Assembly: GCA_937916485.1 (NCBI GenBank)
Contig: CALFSV010000256.1
Span: 1 to 64,000, forward strand
Source: an uncultured Paracoccaceae bacterium
Lineage (GTDB): Bacteria; Pseudomonadota; Alphaproteobacteria; Rhodobacterales; Rhodobacteraceae
DNA length: 64,000 nucleotides
Reading direction: 5' to 3'
Shown: positions 8,368 to 15,952 of the stretch, piece after piece
Layout: every line of letters begins with the position of its first letter
Numbering within the stretch: position 1 is the first letter of the stretch
Notes under the pieces: model-generated
What the model was told of the DNA's origin: nothing
Databases searched by the model: none
What the model saw: only the letters and a program-made list of their open reading frames with translations
Position numbers and translations under genes: made by a program

Positions 8368-9231
8368 ATGCGCTTTGCACAACCCAGAACCACAGAGGAA
8401 GCCGCGGGGCTTATCGCGCAGGAGGCAGGTCTGACCCGGATCCTGTCCGGCGGTACCGACGTTATGGTTCAGCTAAAGTCCGGGCTTGTCGAGCCGGACC
8501 TGATTGTCGACATCAAGCACATTCCCGGCTTGCGGACGATCACGCCCGAAGACGGCGGCTTTCGCATCGGGGCGGCTGTTTCAGGCGCAGAGCTGGGCGA
8601 GCATGACGGCGTTCGGGCGCTGTGGCCCGGCGTCGTGGAAGGGGTCGAGCTTATCGGCTCTACCCAGGTGCAGGGCCGCGCAACGATGGCGGGCAACCTG
8701 TGCAACGGATCGCCCGCCGCCGATGCGGTGCCGGGTCTGGTGGCGGCAAACGCCATTGCCCGGATCATGGGACCGGACGGCGCGCGGGACTGTCCGGTTG
8801 CCGATATCCCGGCAGGCCCCGGCAAGACGACACTGGCCAAGGGCGAATTCCTGACCTCGATCTTTCTGCCCGCCCGGCCCGCCCGTTCAGGTGACGCCTA
8901 TCTGCGCTTTATCCCACGCACCGAGATGGACATTGCCGTTGCTGCCGCCGCCGTCAGCCTGACGCTGGATGCGGCTGGCATTGTCACCGCCGCCCGCGTG
9001 GCCCTTGGGGCCGTGGCGCCCACCGTCCGGCTTGTTCCGGCAGCGGCCGATGCGATCCTTGGCACCAAGCTGGATGATGCTGCGATTGCGTCCCTGATGG
9101 CGGCCGCATCGGCGGCCTGTAGCCCGATTGATGACAAGCGCGGCACCATCGAATTCCGCACCCAGGTGGCGGGCGTTCTGGCCAAACGCGCTGCCCTGAT
9201 CGCCTATTCCCGCGCAGGAGGCACAGCATGA
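8368..9231 (+). CDS. Molybdenum hydroxylase FAD-binding (medium) subunit
   Basis: A 287-residue CoxM/CutM-type subunit that carries FAD and passes electrons from the 2Fe-2S centres to the acceptor. FAD motifs: ILSGGTDVMVQLKSG (about residues 29-43) and TMAGNLCNGSPAADAVPGL (about 105-123). The C-terminal CO-dehydrogenase flavoprotein domain ends with IEFRTQVAGVLAKRA. The ATG at 8368 is fixed by GGAGGTG just upstream; the open frame further upstream has no such site. It is the first gene of a tight operon, its stop overlapping the small-subunit start by 4 bases. The substrate is not evident. Confidence 0.9.
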   Translation: MRFAQPRTTEEAAGLIAQEAGLTRILSGGTDVMVQLKSGLVEPDLIVDIKHIPGLRTITPEDGGFRIGAAVSGAELGEHDGVRALWPGVVEGVELIGSTQVQGRATMAGNLCNGSPAADAVPGLVAANAIARIMGPDGARDCPVADIPAGPGKTTLAKGEFLTSIFLPARPARSGDAYLRFIPRTEMDIAVAAAAVSLTLDAAGIVTAARVALGAVAPTVRLVPAAADAILGTKLDDAAIASLMAAASAACSPIDDKRGTIEFRTQVAGVLAKRAALIAYSRAGGTA

Positions 9232-9704
9232 AATCCATTCACGTATCCACCACCGTTAACGGCGACGCGGTCGAGTTCATTTGTGAACCCGACGAGCCGC
9301 TGCTGGACGTCCTGCGCAATCGCCTTGGCCTGACCGGGGCGAAAGAGGGCTGCGGCACCGGCGATTGCGGAGCCTGCAGCGTGACGCTGAACGGCCGGCT
9401 GGTCTGCTCTTGCCTCGTCCTCGGGGCCGAGGCCGAGGGGGCCGAAGTCGGCACCATTGAGGGGCTGGCCGAGGGAGATGCCCTCCACCAGCTGCAACAA
9501 AGCTTTATTGATCACGCCGCCCTGCAATGCGGCATCTGCACGCCCGGCATCCTCGTTGCGGCCAAGGCGCTGTTGGAAAAGAACCCGGACCCGACCGATA
9601 CCGAGGTCCGCTACTGGCTGGCCGGAAACCTTTGCCGCTGCACCGGGTATGACAAGATCATTCATGCCGTCCAGGACGCAGCCCAAAAGATGAGGAGCGC
9701 ATAA
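9228..9704 (+). CDS. Molybdenum hydroxylase 2Fe-2S (small) subunit
   Basis: A 158-residue CoxS/CutS-type subunit with two 2Fe-2S clusters. The plant-ferredoxin-like cluster is GAKEGCGTGDCGACSV with a fourth Cys in LVCSCLVLGAE. The C-terminal helical domain has the second set, QCGICTPG and NLCRCTGYDKI. Electrons from the Mo site pass through these clusters to FAD. Start and stop sit between the FAD and Mo subunit genes, with an ATGA overlap upstream and one base before the next ATG. Confidence 0.93.
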   Translation: MKSIHVSTTVNGDAVEFICEPDEPLLDVLRNRLGLTGAKEGCGTGDCGACSVTLNGRLVCSCLVLGAEAEGAEVGTIEGLAEGDALHQLQQSFIDHAALQCGICTPGILVAAKALLEKNPDPTDTEVRYWLAGNLCRCTGYDKIIHAVQDAAQKMRSA

Positions 9705-9705
9705 C

Positions 9706-11946
9706 ATGGCTTTGGACAACACCCCCAAGCGCGTCTTCAAGGTGGTCGGAACCCGGCCCCCGCGCCCGGACGGAATCGACAAGGTGACGGGACGTGCGCT
9801 GTATGGCGCCGATGTTTCCGCCCCCGGTATGCTGACCGCCCATATCCTGCGCAGCCCGCACGCCCATGCCGAAATCGTGACCATCGACACGTCGGCTGCC
9901 GAGGCCCTGTCAGGCGTCAAGGCTGTCGTCACGGCTAAGGACTTTGCCCCGCAGGATGACGACTTTCTGATGGACGTGATCGACAACTGCATGGCGCGGG
10001 ACAAGGTGCTCTATGACGGCCATGCCGTCGTTGCCGTCGCAGCGACAACCTCTGCCATTGCCAAGGCGGCGCTGAAGCTGATCAAGGTGACCTACAAGGC
10101 CCTGCCCCATGTCACTGACGTGGATGCGGCGATGACGCTGGACGCCCCGGTGGTACAAGAGGGCCGGAGCCTTGAGACCGTGCCCGAGGGCATGTCCCAG
10201 AACGTCACCAGCCATTGCGAGTTTGGCCATGGCGATCTGGAGGCGGGGTTCAAAAAGGCCGATGTCGTGGTCGAGCGCAGCTTTACCACAGCGGCCACCC
10301 ACCAAGGCTATATTGAGCCGCACGCCTGCCTCGCCTCTATGACGGCGGACGGCAAGGCGGACCTTTGGTGCTGCACCCAAGGGCAATACAACGTCCGCGA
10401 CCTCTGCTCTGCCGCGTTGGGCATCGAGGGGAGCCAGCTGCGTGTCACCGCCTCTGAGATCGGTGGCGGCTTTGGCGGCAAGACGACCGTGTTCATCGAA
10501 CCCGTCGCCCTCGCCCTGTCGCGCAAGGCGGGCCGCCCGGTCAAGATCGTGATGTCGCGGGACGAGGTGTTCCGGGCGACCGGCCCGACCGTCTCGTCGT
10601 CCATCGACGTCAAGATCGGTATGACCCGCGACGGGCGGATCACGGCGGGCGAAGCCCATCTGCGCTATTCTGGCGGGGCCTTTCCCTGCGGAACCGTCGA
10701 CATGGGCGCACAGGCGGCCTTTGCGGCCTATGACCTGGAGGCGGTTCGCACCCTTGGTTATAACGCCCTGACCAACCGCCCCAAAGAGGCAGCCTACCGG
10801 GCCCCCGGTGCGCCGCAAGCGATCTATGCCGTCGAAAGCGTGGTGGACGAGCTTTGCCAACAGCTTGGCCTTGATCCGCTGGAGGTGCGGCTGAAGAACG
10901 CCGCGCGCAAGGGAACCAGATCCTCCTACGGCCCGACCTTTGAGGATATCGGCCTGGTCGCCACGTTAGAGGCCGCAAAGGCCCATCCCCACTATTCGGC
11001 CCCCTTGGCCGAAGGGCAGGGGCGGGGGCTGTCGGCGGGCTTCTGGTTCAACTTTGGCGGCAACACCTGCGTGACGTTGAACGTCAATACAGACGGCACC
11101 GTGGGTGTGACCGAGGGCAATCCCGATATCGGCGGCTCTCGGGCTGCGATCAGCCAGATGGCGGCGGAAGAGCTTGGCATTCCTTATGACAAGATCCGGA
11201 CCATCATCGCGGACACCAGTGCGCTGGGCCACAATGACGTGACAGACGGCAGCCGGGTGACCTTTTCGGTCGGTCTGGCGACGATCAAGGCGGCTCAGGA
11301 CGCAGTAGCCAAGATGTGCAGCCGCGCGGCTCAGATCTGGGGCATCGACGAAGAGGCGGTCGTCTGGAAAGACGGCGCGGCCGAACCCGCCGGCCCCAAC
11401 GCGGGGAAGTTCCCGCCCATGTCGCTGGCCGAGATTGCCGCCGTATCCTTCAACACCGGCGGGCCGATTGCGGGCCATCACGAATTCAACGCCGATGGGG
11501 CCGGGGTAAGCTTTGGTGTCCACCTAGTCGATGTAGAGGTGGACAAGGAAACGGGCGCAACCAAGGTGCTGCGCTACACCGTGTTCCAGGACGCGGGCAA
11601 GGCGGTGCATCCGTCCTACGTCGAAGGCCAGATGCAGGGCGGGGCGGTGCAGGGCATCGGCTGGGCCCTGAGCGAGGAGTATATCTACGGCGAGGATGGA
11701 CGGCTTCAGAACCCCGGTTTCCTCGACTACCGGGTCCCGGTCGCCTCTGACCTGCCCCCCATCGAGACGGTGATCCTTGAGATCCCGAACCCGGGCCACC
11801 CCTACGGCGTGCGCGGGGTTGGCGAAACGCCGATCGTGCCGCCGCTGGCCGCCTTGTCGAATGCGGTTTCACGGGCCATCGGCACGCGGATGAGCAGCCT
11901 GCCGATGTCGCCGCCCCGCATCCTCAAAGCGCTGACCAAGGGGTGA
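9706..11946 (+). CDS. Molybdenum hydroxylase molybdopterin-binding (large) subunit
   Basis: A 746-residue catalytic subunit of the xanthine dehydrogenase / CO dehydrogenase family. Landmarks: VTGRALYGADVSAPGMLTA; EIGGGFGGKTTVFIEP (molybdopterin contact); AYRAPGAPQAIYAVESVVDE; and near the C-terminus the RGVGETPIVPP loop holding the conserved active-site Glu. The loop that reads AYxCSFR in form-I CO dehydrogenase is AYRAPGAP here, so CO oxidation is not supported. N-heterocycles, purines or aldehydes are possible substrates. It is followed four bases later by a MoaD-like gene. No signal peptide, so cytoplasmic. Confidence 0.9.
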   Translation: MALDNTPKRVFKVVGTRPPRPDGIDKVTGRALYGADVSAPGMLTAHILRSPHAHAEIVTIDTSAAEALSGVKAVVTAKDFAPQDDDFLMDVIDNCMARDKVLYDGHAVVAVAATTSAIAKAALKLIKVTYKALPHVTDVDAAMTLDAPVVQEGRSLETVPEGMSQNVTSHCEFGHGDLEAGFKKADVVVERSFTTAATHQGYIEPHACLASMTADGKADLWCCTQGQYNVRDLCSAALGIEGSQLRVTASEIGGGFGGKTTVFIEPVALALSRKAGRPVKIVMSRDEVFRATGPTVSSSIDVKIGMTRDGRITAGEAHLRYSGGAFPCGTVDMGAQAAFAAYDLEAVRTLGYNALTNRPKEAAYRAPGAPQAIYAVESVVDELCQQLGLDPLEVRLKNAARKGTRSSYGPTFEDIGLVATLEAAKAHPHYSAPLAEGQGRGLSAGFWFNFGGNTCVTLNVNTDGTVGVTEGNPDIGGSRAAISQMAAEELGIPYDKIRTIIADTSALGHNDVTDGSRVTFSVGLATIKAAQDAVAKMCSRAAQIWGIDEEAVVWKDGAAEPAGPNAGKFPPMSLAEIAAVSFNTGGPIAGHHEFNADGAGVSFGVHLVDVEVDKETGATKVLRYTVFQDAGKAVHPSYVEGQMQGGAVQGIGWALSEEYIYGEDGRLQNPGFLDYRVPVASDLPPIETVILEIPNPGHPYGVRGVGETPIVPPLAALSNAVSRAIGTRMSSLPMSPPRILKALTKG

Positions 11947-11950
11947 AAGT

Positions 11951-12196
11951 ATGGTGGCGGTCACGATCTGGGGGTCCTTGCGCCGGTTTACCGACGGCAA
12001 GTCACCCGTTGACGTGGACGCCACCAACTTCAAAGAGCTTCTGGACCGGCTTTCGGAAGAGTATCCCGGTCTGAAACCACAGATCGAGCGCGGGGTTTCC
12101 CTCGCGCTCGATGGACGGATCTACCGCGAGGCCTGGTTCACCAAGATCGGACCAGACAGCGAGGTCATCCTTATGCCCTATATGGCTGGCGGGTAG
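11951..12196 (+). CDS. MoaD/ThiS-family sulfur carrier-like protein
   Basis: An 81-residue beta-grasp protein. It begins VAVTIWGSLRRFTDG and ends in the GG tail (ILMPYMAGG) that is activated to a thiocarboxylate in MoaD and ThiS. It lies four bases after the Mo-hydroxylase large subunit and is surely co-transcribed. That context suggests sulfur supply for molybdopterin or for the sulfido ligand of the enzyme, but no MoaE or MoeB partner is present here. Its sequence is too divergent to call moaD outright. Confidence 0.75.
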   Translation: MVAVTIWGSLRRFTDGKSPVDVDATNFKELLDRLSEEYPGLKPQIERGVSLALDGRIYREAWFTKIGPDSEVILMPYMAGG

Positions 12197-12363
12197 GGCA
12201 GTCGCAGGTGTTTCATCTGGCTGTTGGTGGCTCAATGCTAGCTGGGCTCCGGGCGATCTGATGAGCATTCGCCGCATCCCCTTCCCAGCGTTTCGCAATC
12301 AACGAGCGAGCCTACCTAAAACGTCGCCGCCGAAGGTTGGCCCCTTTCAATGTAGGTCAACGA

Positions 12364-12912
12364 TCACCGATCAGCGCCTTTCCAATTGACCGGGGTCACG
12401 TAAACTATGTCGTCGCCCACACTGACCATGACATCGCCGTCCTGAATGTTGACCTGCAACTTCATCGCGCGGCTTGCAAGTTTGCCCAATGCACTGGTGT
12501 CCTCATCGGAAAGACCAAAGACCTGAAGGTTGTCGAACCGGGTGGTGCTGTTCTTGATCTTGTCCCACCAAATGTCAGCCGTCCTGCCTCCGTAGGCATA
12601 GATGATCACTTCCTTGGATTTGCCACAGGACTGGCGAACGACCTTCTCACTCGGAAGCCCGAGCGCGATCCATAAATCAAGCTCACCACTCAGACTTTTC
12701 TGCCAGATGTCCGGCTCGTCGTCCGTTGAAAGGCCCCGGGTCATTTCCAGATGCTCATGGGCATTCAGCGCAAAGGCCAGAACGCGCACCATCAAGCGTT
12801 CATCCGTCTCAGAGGGATGTTTGGCCACGGTCAGTTTGTGGGTCTCATAGTAATGACGATCCATGTCCGAGACCGAAATCTCAACTTTATAGATCGTGGA
12901 ATTCTGCGCCAT
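12364..12912 (-). CDS. yaeQ: YaeQ family protein
   Basis: A 182-residue protein matching YaeQ, a compact restriction-nuclease-like (PD-(D/E)XK) fold of uncertain role. Features: MAQNSTIYKVEISVSDMDRH at the start, LTVAKHPSETDERLMVRVLA, PDIWQKSLSGELDLWIALG (with the acidic nuclease-like positions) and VIIYAYGG. The length is normal. The ATG at 12912 is where homologues begin; the upstream extension is unconserved. It converges with the Mo-hydroxylase operon; the intervening 167 bases show no clear terminator. Confidence 0.88.
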   Translation of the reverse strand: MAQNSTIYKVEISVSDMDRHYYETHKLTVAKHPSETDERLMVRVLAFALNAHEHLEMTRGLSTDDEPDIWQKSLSGELDLWIALGLPSEKVVRQSCGKSKEVIIYAYGGRTADIWWDKIKNSTTRFDNLQVFGLSDEDTSALGKLASRAMKLQVNIQDGDVMVSVGDDIVYVTPVNWKGADR

Positions 12913-13168
12913 GCTGTGCCCCGGGATAGCAAAGTTGCCGATGCCTAAAGCGTCTGGCGGCTTTGTGAAAGAACTTAAGCAGGCTCCCGCATATTGAGAT
13001 ATTTTAAGGGGCGCCTGGTTGCGCACCTTAGTGGCGGTTCATGGCCATTTTGCGCGTTCCCACTTTGGCCTGTCGAAATGCTGGAATGCGTCCTTTCGTA
13101 GTCGAAAACGAGCGAGCACGCTCTTGGCCCGCGACCTCAAGATGTCATCACCAAGTGGGAGAGCGACA

Positions 13169-14011
13169 ATGGATTACATCAGTTCCGATTTGATCGACTA
13201 CGACCGTTTTCCCATCAACCAGCCAGGACCCGAGCGTAATGCACTGATCGAGCGGGTCCGTGCAGACCTTGCCGACGACGGTTGCGCCGTTCTAAAGCAC
13301 TTTCTGACCGCTCAGGGTGTTGCGGCGCTTGTGTCCGAGGCCGATGGCGTCGCGCCCAAGGGGCACCGTAGCTTTAACCGGACCAACGCCTATTTTACGA
13401 AAGACGATCCTAGCCTGCCAGCAAGCGATCCAAGGCGCCAATTCTTTGATCGGTCGAATGCCTTTGTGCCCGCGGACAATTTCCGCAAAGATGGTCCGCT
13501 TCGGACGATCCATGACAGCATGGGATTTGACGGATTTATCCAGGACTGCCTTGAGGAACCCAAGTTCCATCGATACGCCGATCCGCTTGCCGACGTGATC
13601 GTGAACCTAGCCGAAGAAGGCAACGGCTTTCCCTGGCATTTCGATACCAACAACTTCACCGTGACCATCGCCATCCAGAATGCTGAGGCCGGAGGTGCGT
13701 TTGAATATGCCCCCCACATCAGAAAGGGTGACGAGAATTTCGCCGAGGTTGCGCGGGTGCTGGACGGGACGTCGGACCTGATAAAGGTGCTCAACCTCGA
13801 ACCCGGAGATCTTCAGATTTTCCGAGGGCGCTATTCGCTGCATCGAGTCGCTCCGCTTGTGGGGGCGCGGCCGCGCTACGTCGCGATCTTTTCCTATGTC
13901 GAAGAGGCGAACATGGTCGGCGCGCCAGAGCGGACCCTGCAGCTCTATGGGCGCACCCTGCCTATTCACCATGAACGGGCCGGGCAGAGGGCCGACGCCT
14001 ACCTCGACTAG
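13169..14011 (+). CDS. 2OG-Fe(II) oxygenase-like protein (ArpA/HalD-type fold)
   Basis: A 280-residue cupin-fold oxygenase. The iron ligands are visible as His and Asp in FPWHFDTNNFTVTIAIQ and a distal His in FRGRYSLHRVAPL; PRYVAIFSY supplies the likely 2-oxoglutarate-binding Arg. The sequence resembles ArpA-like and free-amino-acid hydroxylase/halogenase relatives. Because the HxD Asp is kept, a hydroxylase is expected and not a halogenase. The start at 13169 follows GGGAGAG; another in-frame ATG lies at 13142. It stands alone, diverging from yaeQ. Substrate unknown. Confidence 0.75.
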   Translation: MDYISSDLIDYDRFPINQPGPERNALIERVRADLADDGCAVLKHFLTAQGVAALVSEADGVAPKGHRSFNRTNAYFTKDDPSLPASDPRRQFFDRSNAFVPADNFRKDGPLRTIHDSMGFDGFIQDCLEEPKFHRYADPLADVIVNLAEEGNGFPWHFDTNNFTVTIAIQNAEAGGAFEYAPHIRKGDENFAEVARVLDGTSDLIKVLNLEPGDLQIFRGRYSLHRVAPLVGARPRYVAIFSYVEEANMVGAPERTLQLYGRTLPIHHERAGQRADAYLD

Positions 14012-14196
14012 GGGCGTGTCCGTTCGCCCTCATGGGGCGCGGCGGGCCGTTGGATTGGCCCCAGCATAGCCTCGAGCACCCCCAAACCAATCGCCGTCGC
14101 AGTCTCGCGTAGCATCGCTTCAGGATTGATCCGGCGTTCGAGCCAGAGCCCGTCCAAGTCCGTGAGGAAAATCGCCGTCAGCGCCTCTGGCCACAC
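14008..14196 (-). pseudogene. C-terminal fragment of a TetR/BetI-like regulator
   Basis: The minus-strand frame ending at 14008 reads WPEALTAIFLTDLDGLWLER followed by RINPEAMLRETATAIGLGVL. This strongly resembles the last two helices of TetR regulators of the BetI type (DGLWLR...). Nothing recognisable as a DNA-binding domain lies upstream; the frame there dissolves into the hairpin-rich stretch next to tRNA-Gln. It is most likely the remnant of a deleted gene. The stop overlaps the oxygenase stop on the other strand. Confidence 0.5.
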
Positions 14197-14247
14197 TGGA
14201 AATTCGATTTGCGCGGATCGTGGTGGCCACCCGGCCGTGGAACCTTT

Positions 14248-14398
14248 GCACCAAAGCTGGTGCCCGGTCTGAACTTTGGGGCGACGAGTCTCGTCCCAAG
14301 GCGCGATGCGTGAATGCGCCCGAAGGCGCACCACAACCGTCTGAGACTTCGACAGAAGTCGGCAAACAAGATGGATCGTCTAGTTCCCAAAGGAACAC
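14248..14398 (-). ncRNA. Hairpin array downstream of tRNA-Gln, possible structured RNA
   Basis: Five perfect short inverted repeats lie in 150 bases: GCACCA/TGGTGC (14248-14263), GACGA/TCGTC (14283-14295), TGCGCC/GGCGCA (14315-14330), GACTTC/GAAGTC (14345-14360) and GTTCC/GGAAC (14383-14396). Loops are 3-4 bases. Read on the minus strand the third hairpin has a C(TTCG)G loop, an extra-stable RNA tetraloop, which favours a minus-strand transcript continuing from the tRNA. No convincing protein or T-run is seen. It may be a tRNA 3' trailer, stacked weak terminators or an sRNA. Confidence 0.35.
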
Positions 14399-14473
14399 TG
14401 GCTGGGGCGGTAGGATTCGAACCTACGGTACACGGTACCAAAAACCGATGCCTTACCACTTGGCCACGCCCCA
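14399..14473 (-). tRNA. tRNA-Gln (anticodon TTG)
   Basis: The minus strand folds as a cloverleaf. The acceptor arm TGGGGCG pairs with CGCCCCA. The D arm is GCCAAGTGGTAAGGC, the anticodon loop is TTTTGGT giving anticodon TTG, and the T arm is GTAGGTTCGAATCCTAC. The 3' CCA is encoded. It matches bacterial tRNA-Gln closely. It lies downstream of the MscS gene on the same strand. Confidence 0.95.
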
Positions 14474-14538
14474 GCAGTGAGCGGCTGAATACTTGGGTTG
14501 ATCGGGGTGATCAAGCCCTGCAATGCCAAAAAAGACAG

Positions 14539-15867
14539 CTACTCATTCGGCGCGTCTGGGCGCAGCAGATCTTCGTTGGTTTCTGCGGCTCTTTCGGCTT
14601 CGATGATCTTGTCGAGTTCGGATTCTATATTGTCGGCGACATGGGCCGAAGGTGCTGGTTCGGACTGCGGACGCAGGGGGGGACTGGTCGGTTTGCGCGG
14701 GGCTTCGGGGGGGGCGCCGGACAGGTTCAGTCGGTAGCTTTTTTCGGGCAGGGCGAGGCCCGTGCCCTCGATGGCCAGCTTCACGGCACGCAGCGCCTCG
14801 CCGCGGGCGAGCACCATGGAAGTCGCGTTCTGGTCGATCCATCCGGTCACGATCAGTTCTATCCCGGCATCATTAAAGTCCGAGATCCAGGTCACCGCGG
14901 CCGGGGCATCAAGGACAAAGGGCAAATCCTGAACGGTCCTAGCCGCCAGATCCCTGACAAAGCTCAGGTCGGCCTCCATCGGGATGGTGATGGTGAACTT
15001 GAACCGCCGTTCCGCGTTTTGCGAGTAGTTGACGATACGGCTTTTGAACACGGTCGAGTTGGGGATGCGAATCTGGTTCCCGTCAAAGCTCATCAAAATG
15101 GTGGCCCGGCTGGTCAGCCGGATAACCTTGCCCTCGTCTCCGTTGATTTCGATGGTGTCATTGGGGCCAAAAGGCTGCCGGATCGAAAGCATGATCGAGG
15201 CAATGTAATTCTCGACCGTGTCCCGCACCGCAAAGCCAAAAGCCAGCCCGACGATTCCCGCGGCACCAAGAATGGTTCCCAACAGCGCCGAGGCGTTGAG
15301 AATGTCGAGGGCGACGACCATGGCAATGACCACAAAGACGATCATGATGATCTGCCTGTAAAGGTCAGCAATGAAAAGGTTCGGTGCGATCCGGTTCCAG
15401 GGTTGGCGGCGGCTTGAAATCAGCCACCCGACCGACGAGATTGATACGAACACAGCCGCAGAAATCAGCACGAGCGGCAGGATCGTTATCAACTGGTCAA
15501 GCCGCGCCTGGAACCTGTCGATGGCCGGGTTCAGGCGGCGGACGATGTCGGTAGTCTCGGTCACCTCGTTCTTGATCGCAACGACGTTTTCGATGCGGGT
15601 GACAAGGCTGGTCAATCCGCTCGCCTCGGTTGCCGAAGCGGTGGTGCCACGTAGGGTCACGATCCCTTCGGCGACGGTGACGGTTACATCCTCGTAGCCG
15701 CCAAGTTCTGCCAGGATCTCGCGGATGCGGACGGCGATTGCGGCATCCGTGGCGGCGTCGCTGACGGCCGTGATCGTGCCGTTGGTTCCGGTGGTGCCTT
15801 CCTGAGAGGCGCCGGGTCCGGCAATCGACACGGCGATGATCAGAAAGATAAGCCGGACAAGGGACAT
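14539..15867 (-). CDS. BON-domain mechanosensitive channel (MscS family)
   Basis: A 442-residue inner-membrane channel. After a signal peptide (LIFLIIAVSIAGPGASQ), residues ~40-110 form a BON domain (VRIREILAELGGYEDVTVTV ... VTLRGTTASATEASGL). Membrane helices follow at ~130-160 and ~175-225, including the pore-lining ILGAAGIVGLAFGFAVRD. The MscS beta domain has QPFGPNDTIEINGDEGKVI and IRIPNSTVFKSRIVNYS. The tail is Pro-rich, then acidic. An in-frame GTG six bases upstream is an alternative start. It should release solutes on hypo-osmotic shock; the periplasmic BON domain may anchor it to the envelope. Confidence 0.9.
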   Translation of the reverse strand: MSLVRLIFLIIAVSIAGPGASQEGTTGTNGTITAVSDAATDAAIAVRIREILAELGGYEDVTVTVAEGIVTLRGTTASATEASGLTSLVTRIENVVAIKNEVTETTDIVRRLNPAIDRFQARLDQLITILPLVLISAAVFVSISSVGWLISSRRQPWNRIAPNLFIADLYRQIIMIVFVVIAMVVALDILNASALLGTILGAAGIVGLAFGFAVRDTVENYIASIMLSIRQPFGPNDTIEINGDEGKVIRLTSRATILMSFDGNQIRIPNSTVFKSRIVNYSQNAERRFKFTITIPMEADLSFVRDLAARTVQDLPFVLDAPAAVTWISDFNDAGIELIVTGWIDQNATSMVLARGEALRAVKLAIEGTGLALPEKSYRLNLSGAPPEAPRKPTSPPLRPQSEPAPSAHVADNIESELDKIIEAERAAETNEDLLRPDAPNE

Positions 15868-15952
15868 GGGCACGCCATCTTGGGACTGATTTCAAAGCCA
15901 TCCTAGTCCCCGGCGCTGTCCAGCGCCAAGGGCTATATCGCTTGTGTCCGCA

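Noticed and set aside
9706..11946. Aerobic CO dehydrogenase (coxL)
   Set aside because: The form-I active-site loop AYxCSFR is absent; the loop reads AYRAPGAP, so only the broad Mo-hydroxylase family is supported.
13169..14011. Radical halogenase
   Set aside because: Halogenases of this group replace the HxD aspartate with Gly; here HFD retains the Asp.
14314..15417. 367-residue plus-strand frame running through tRNA-Gln
   Set aside because: It reads through the tRNA on the opposite strand and the antisense of the MscS gene; no domain is recognisable.
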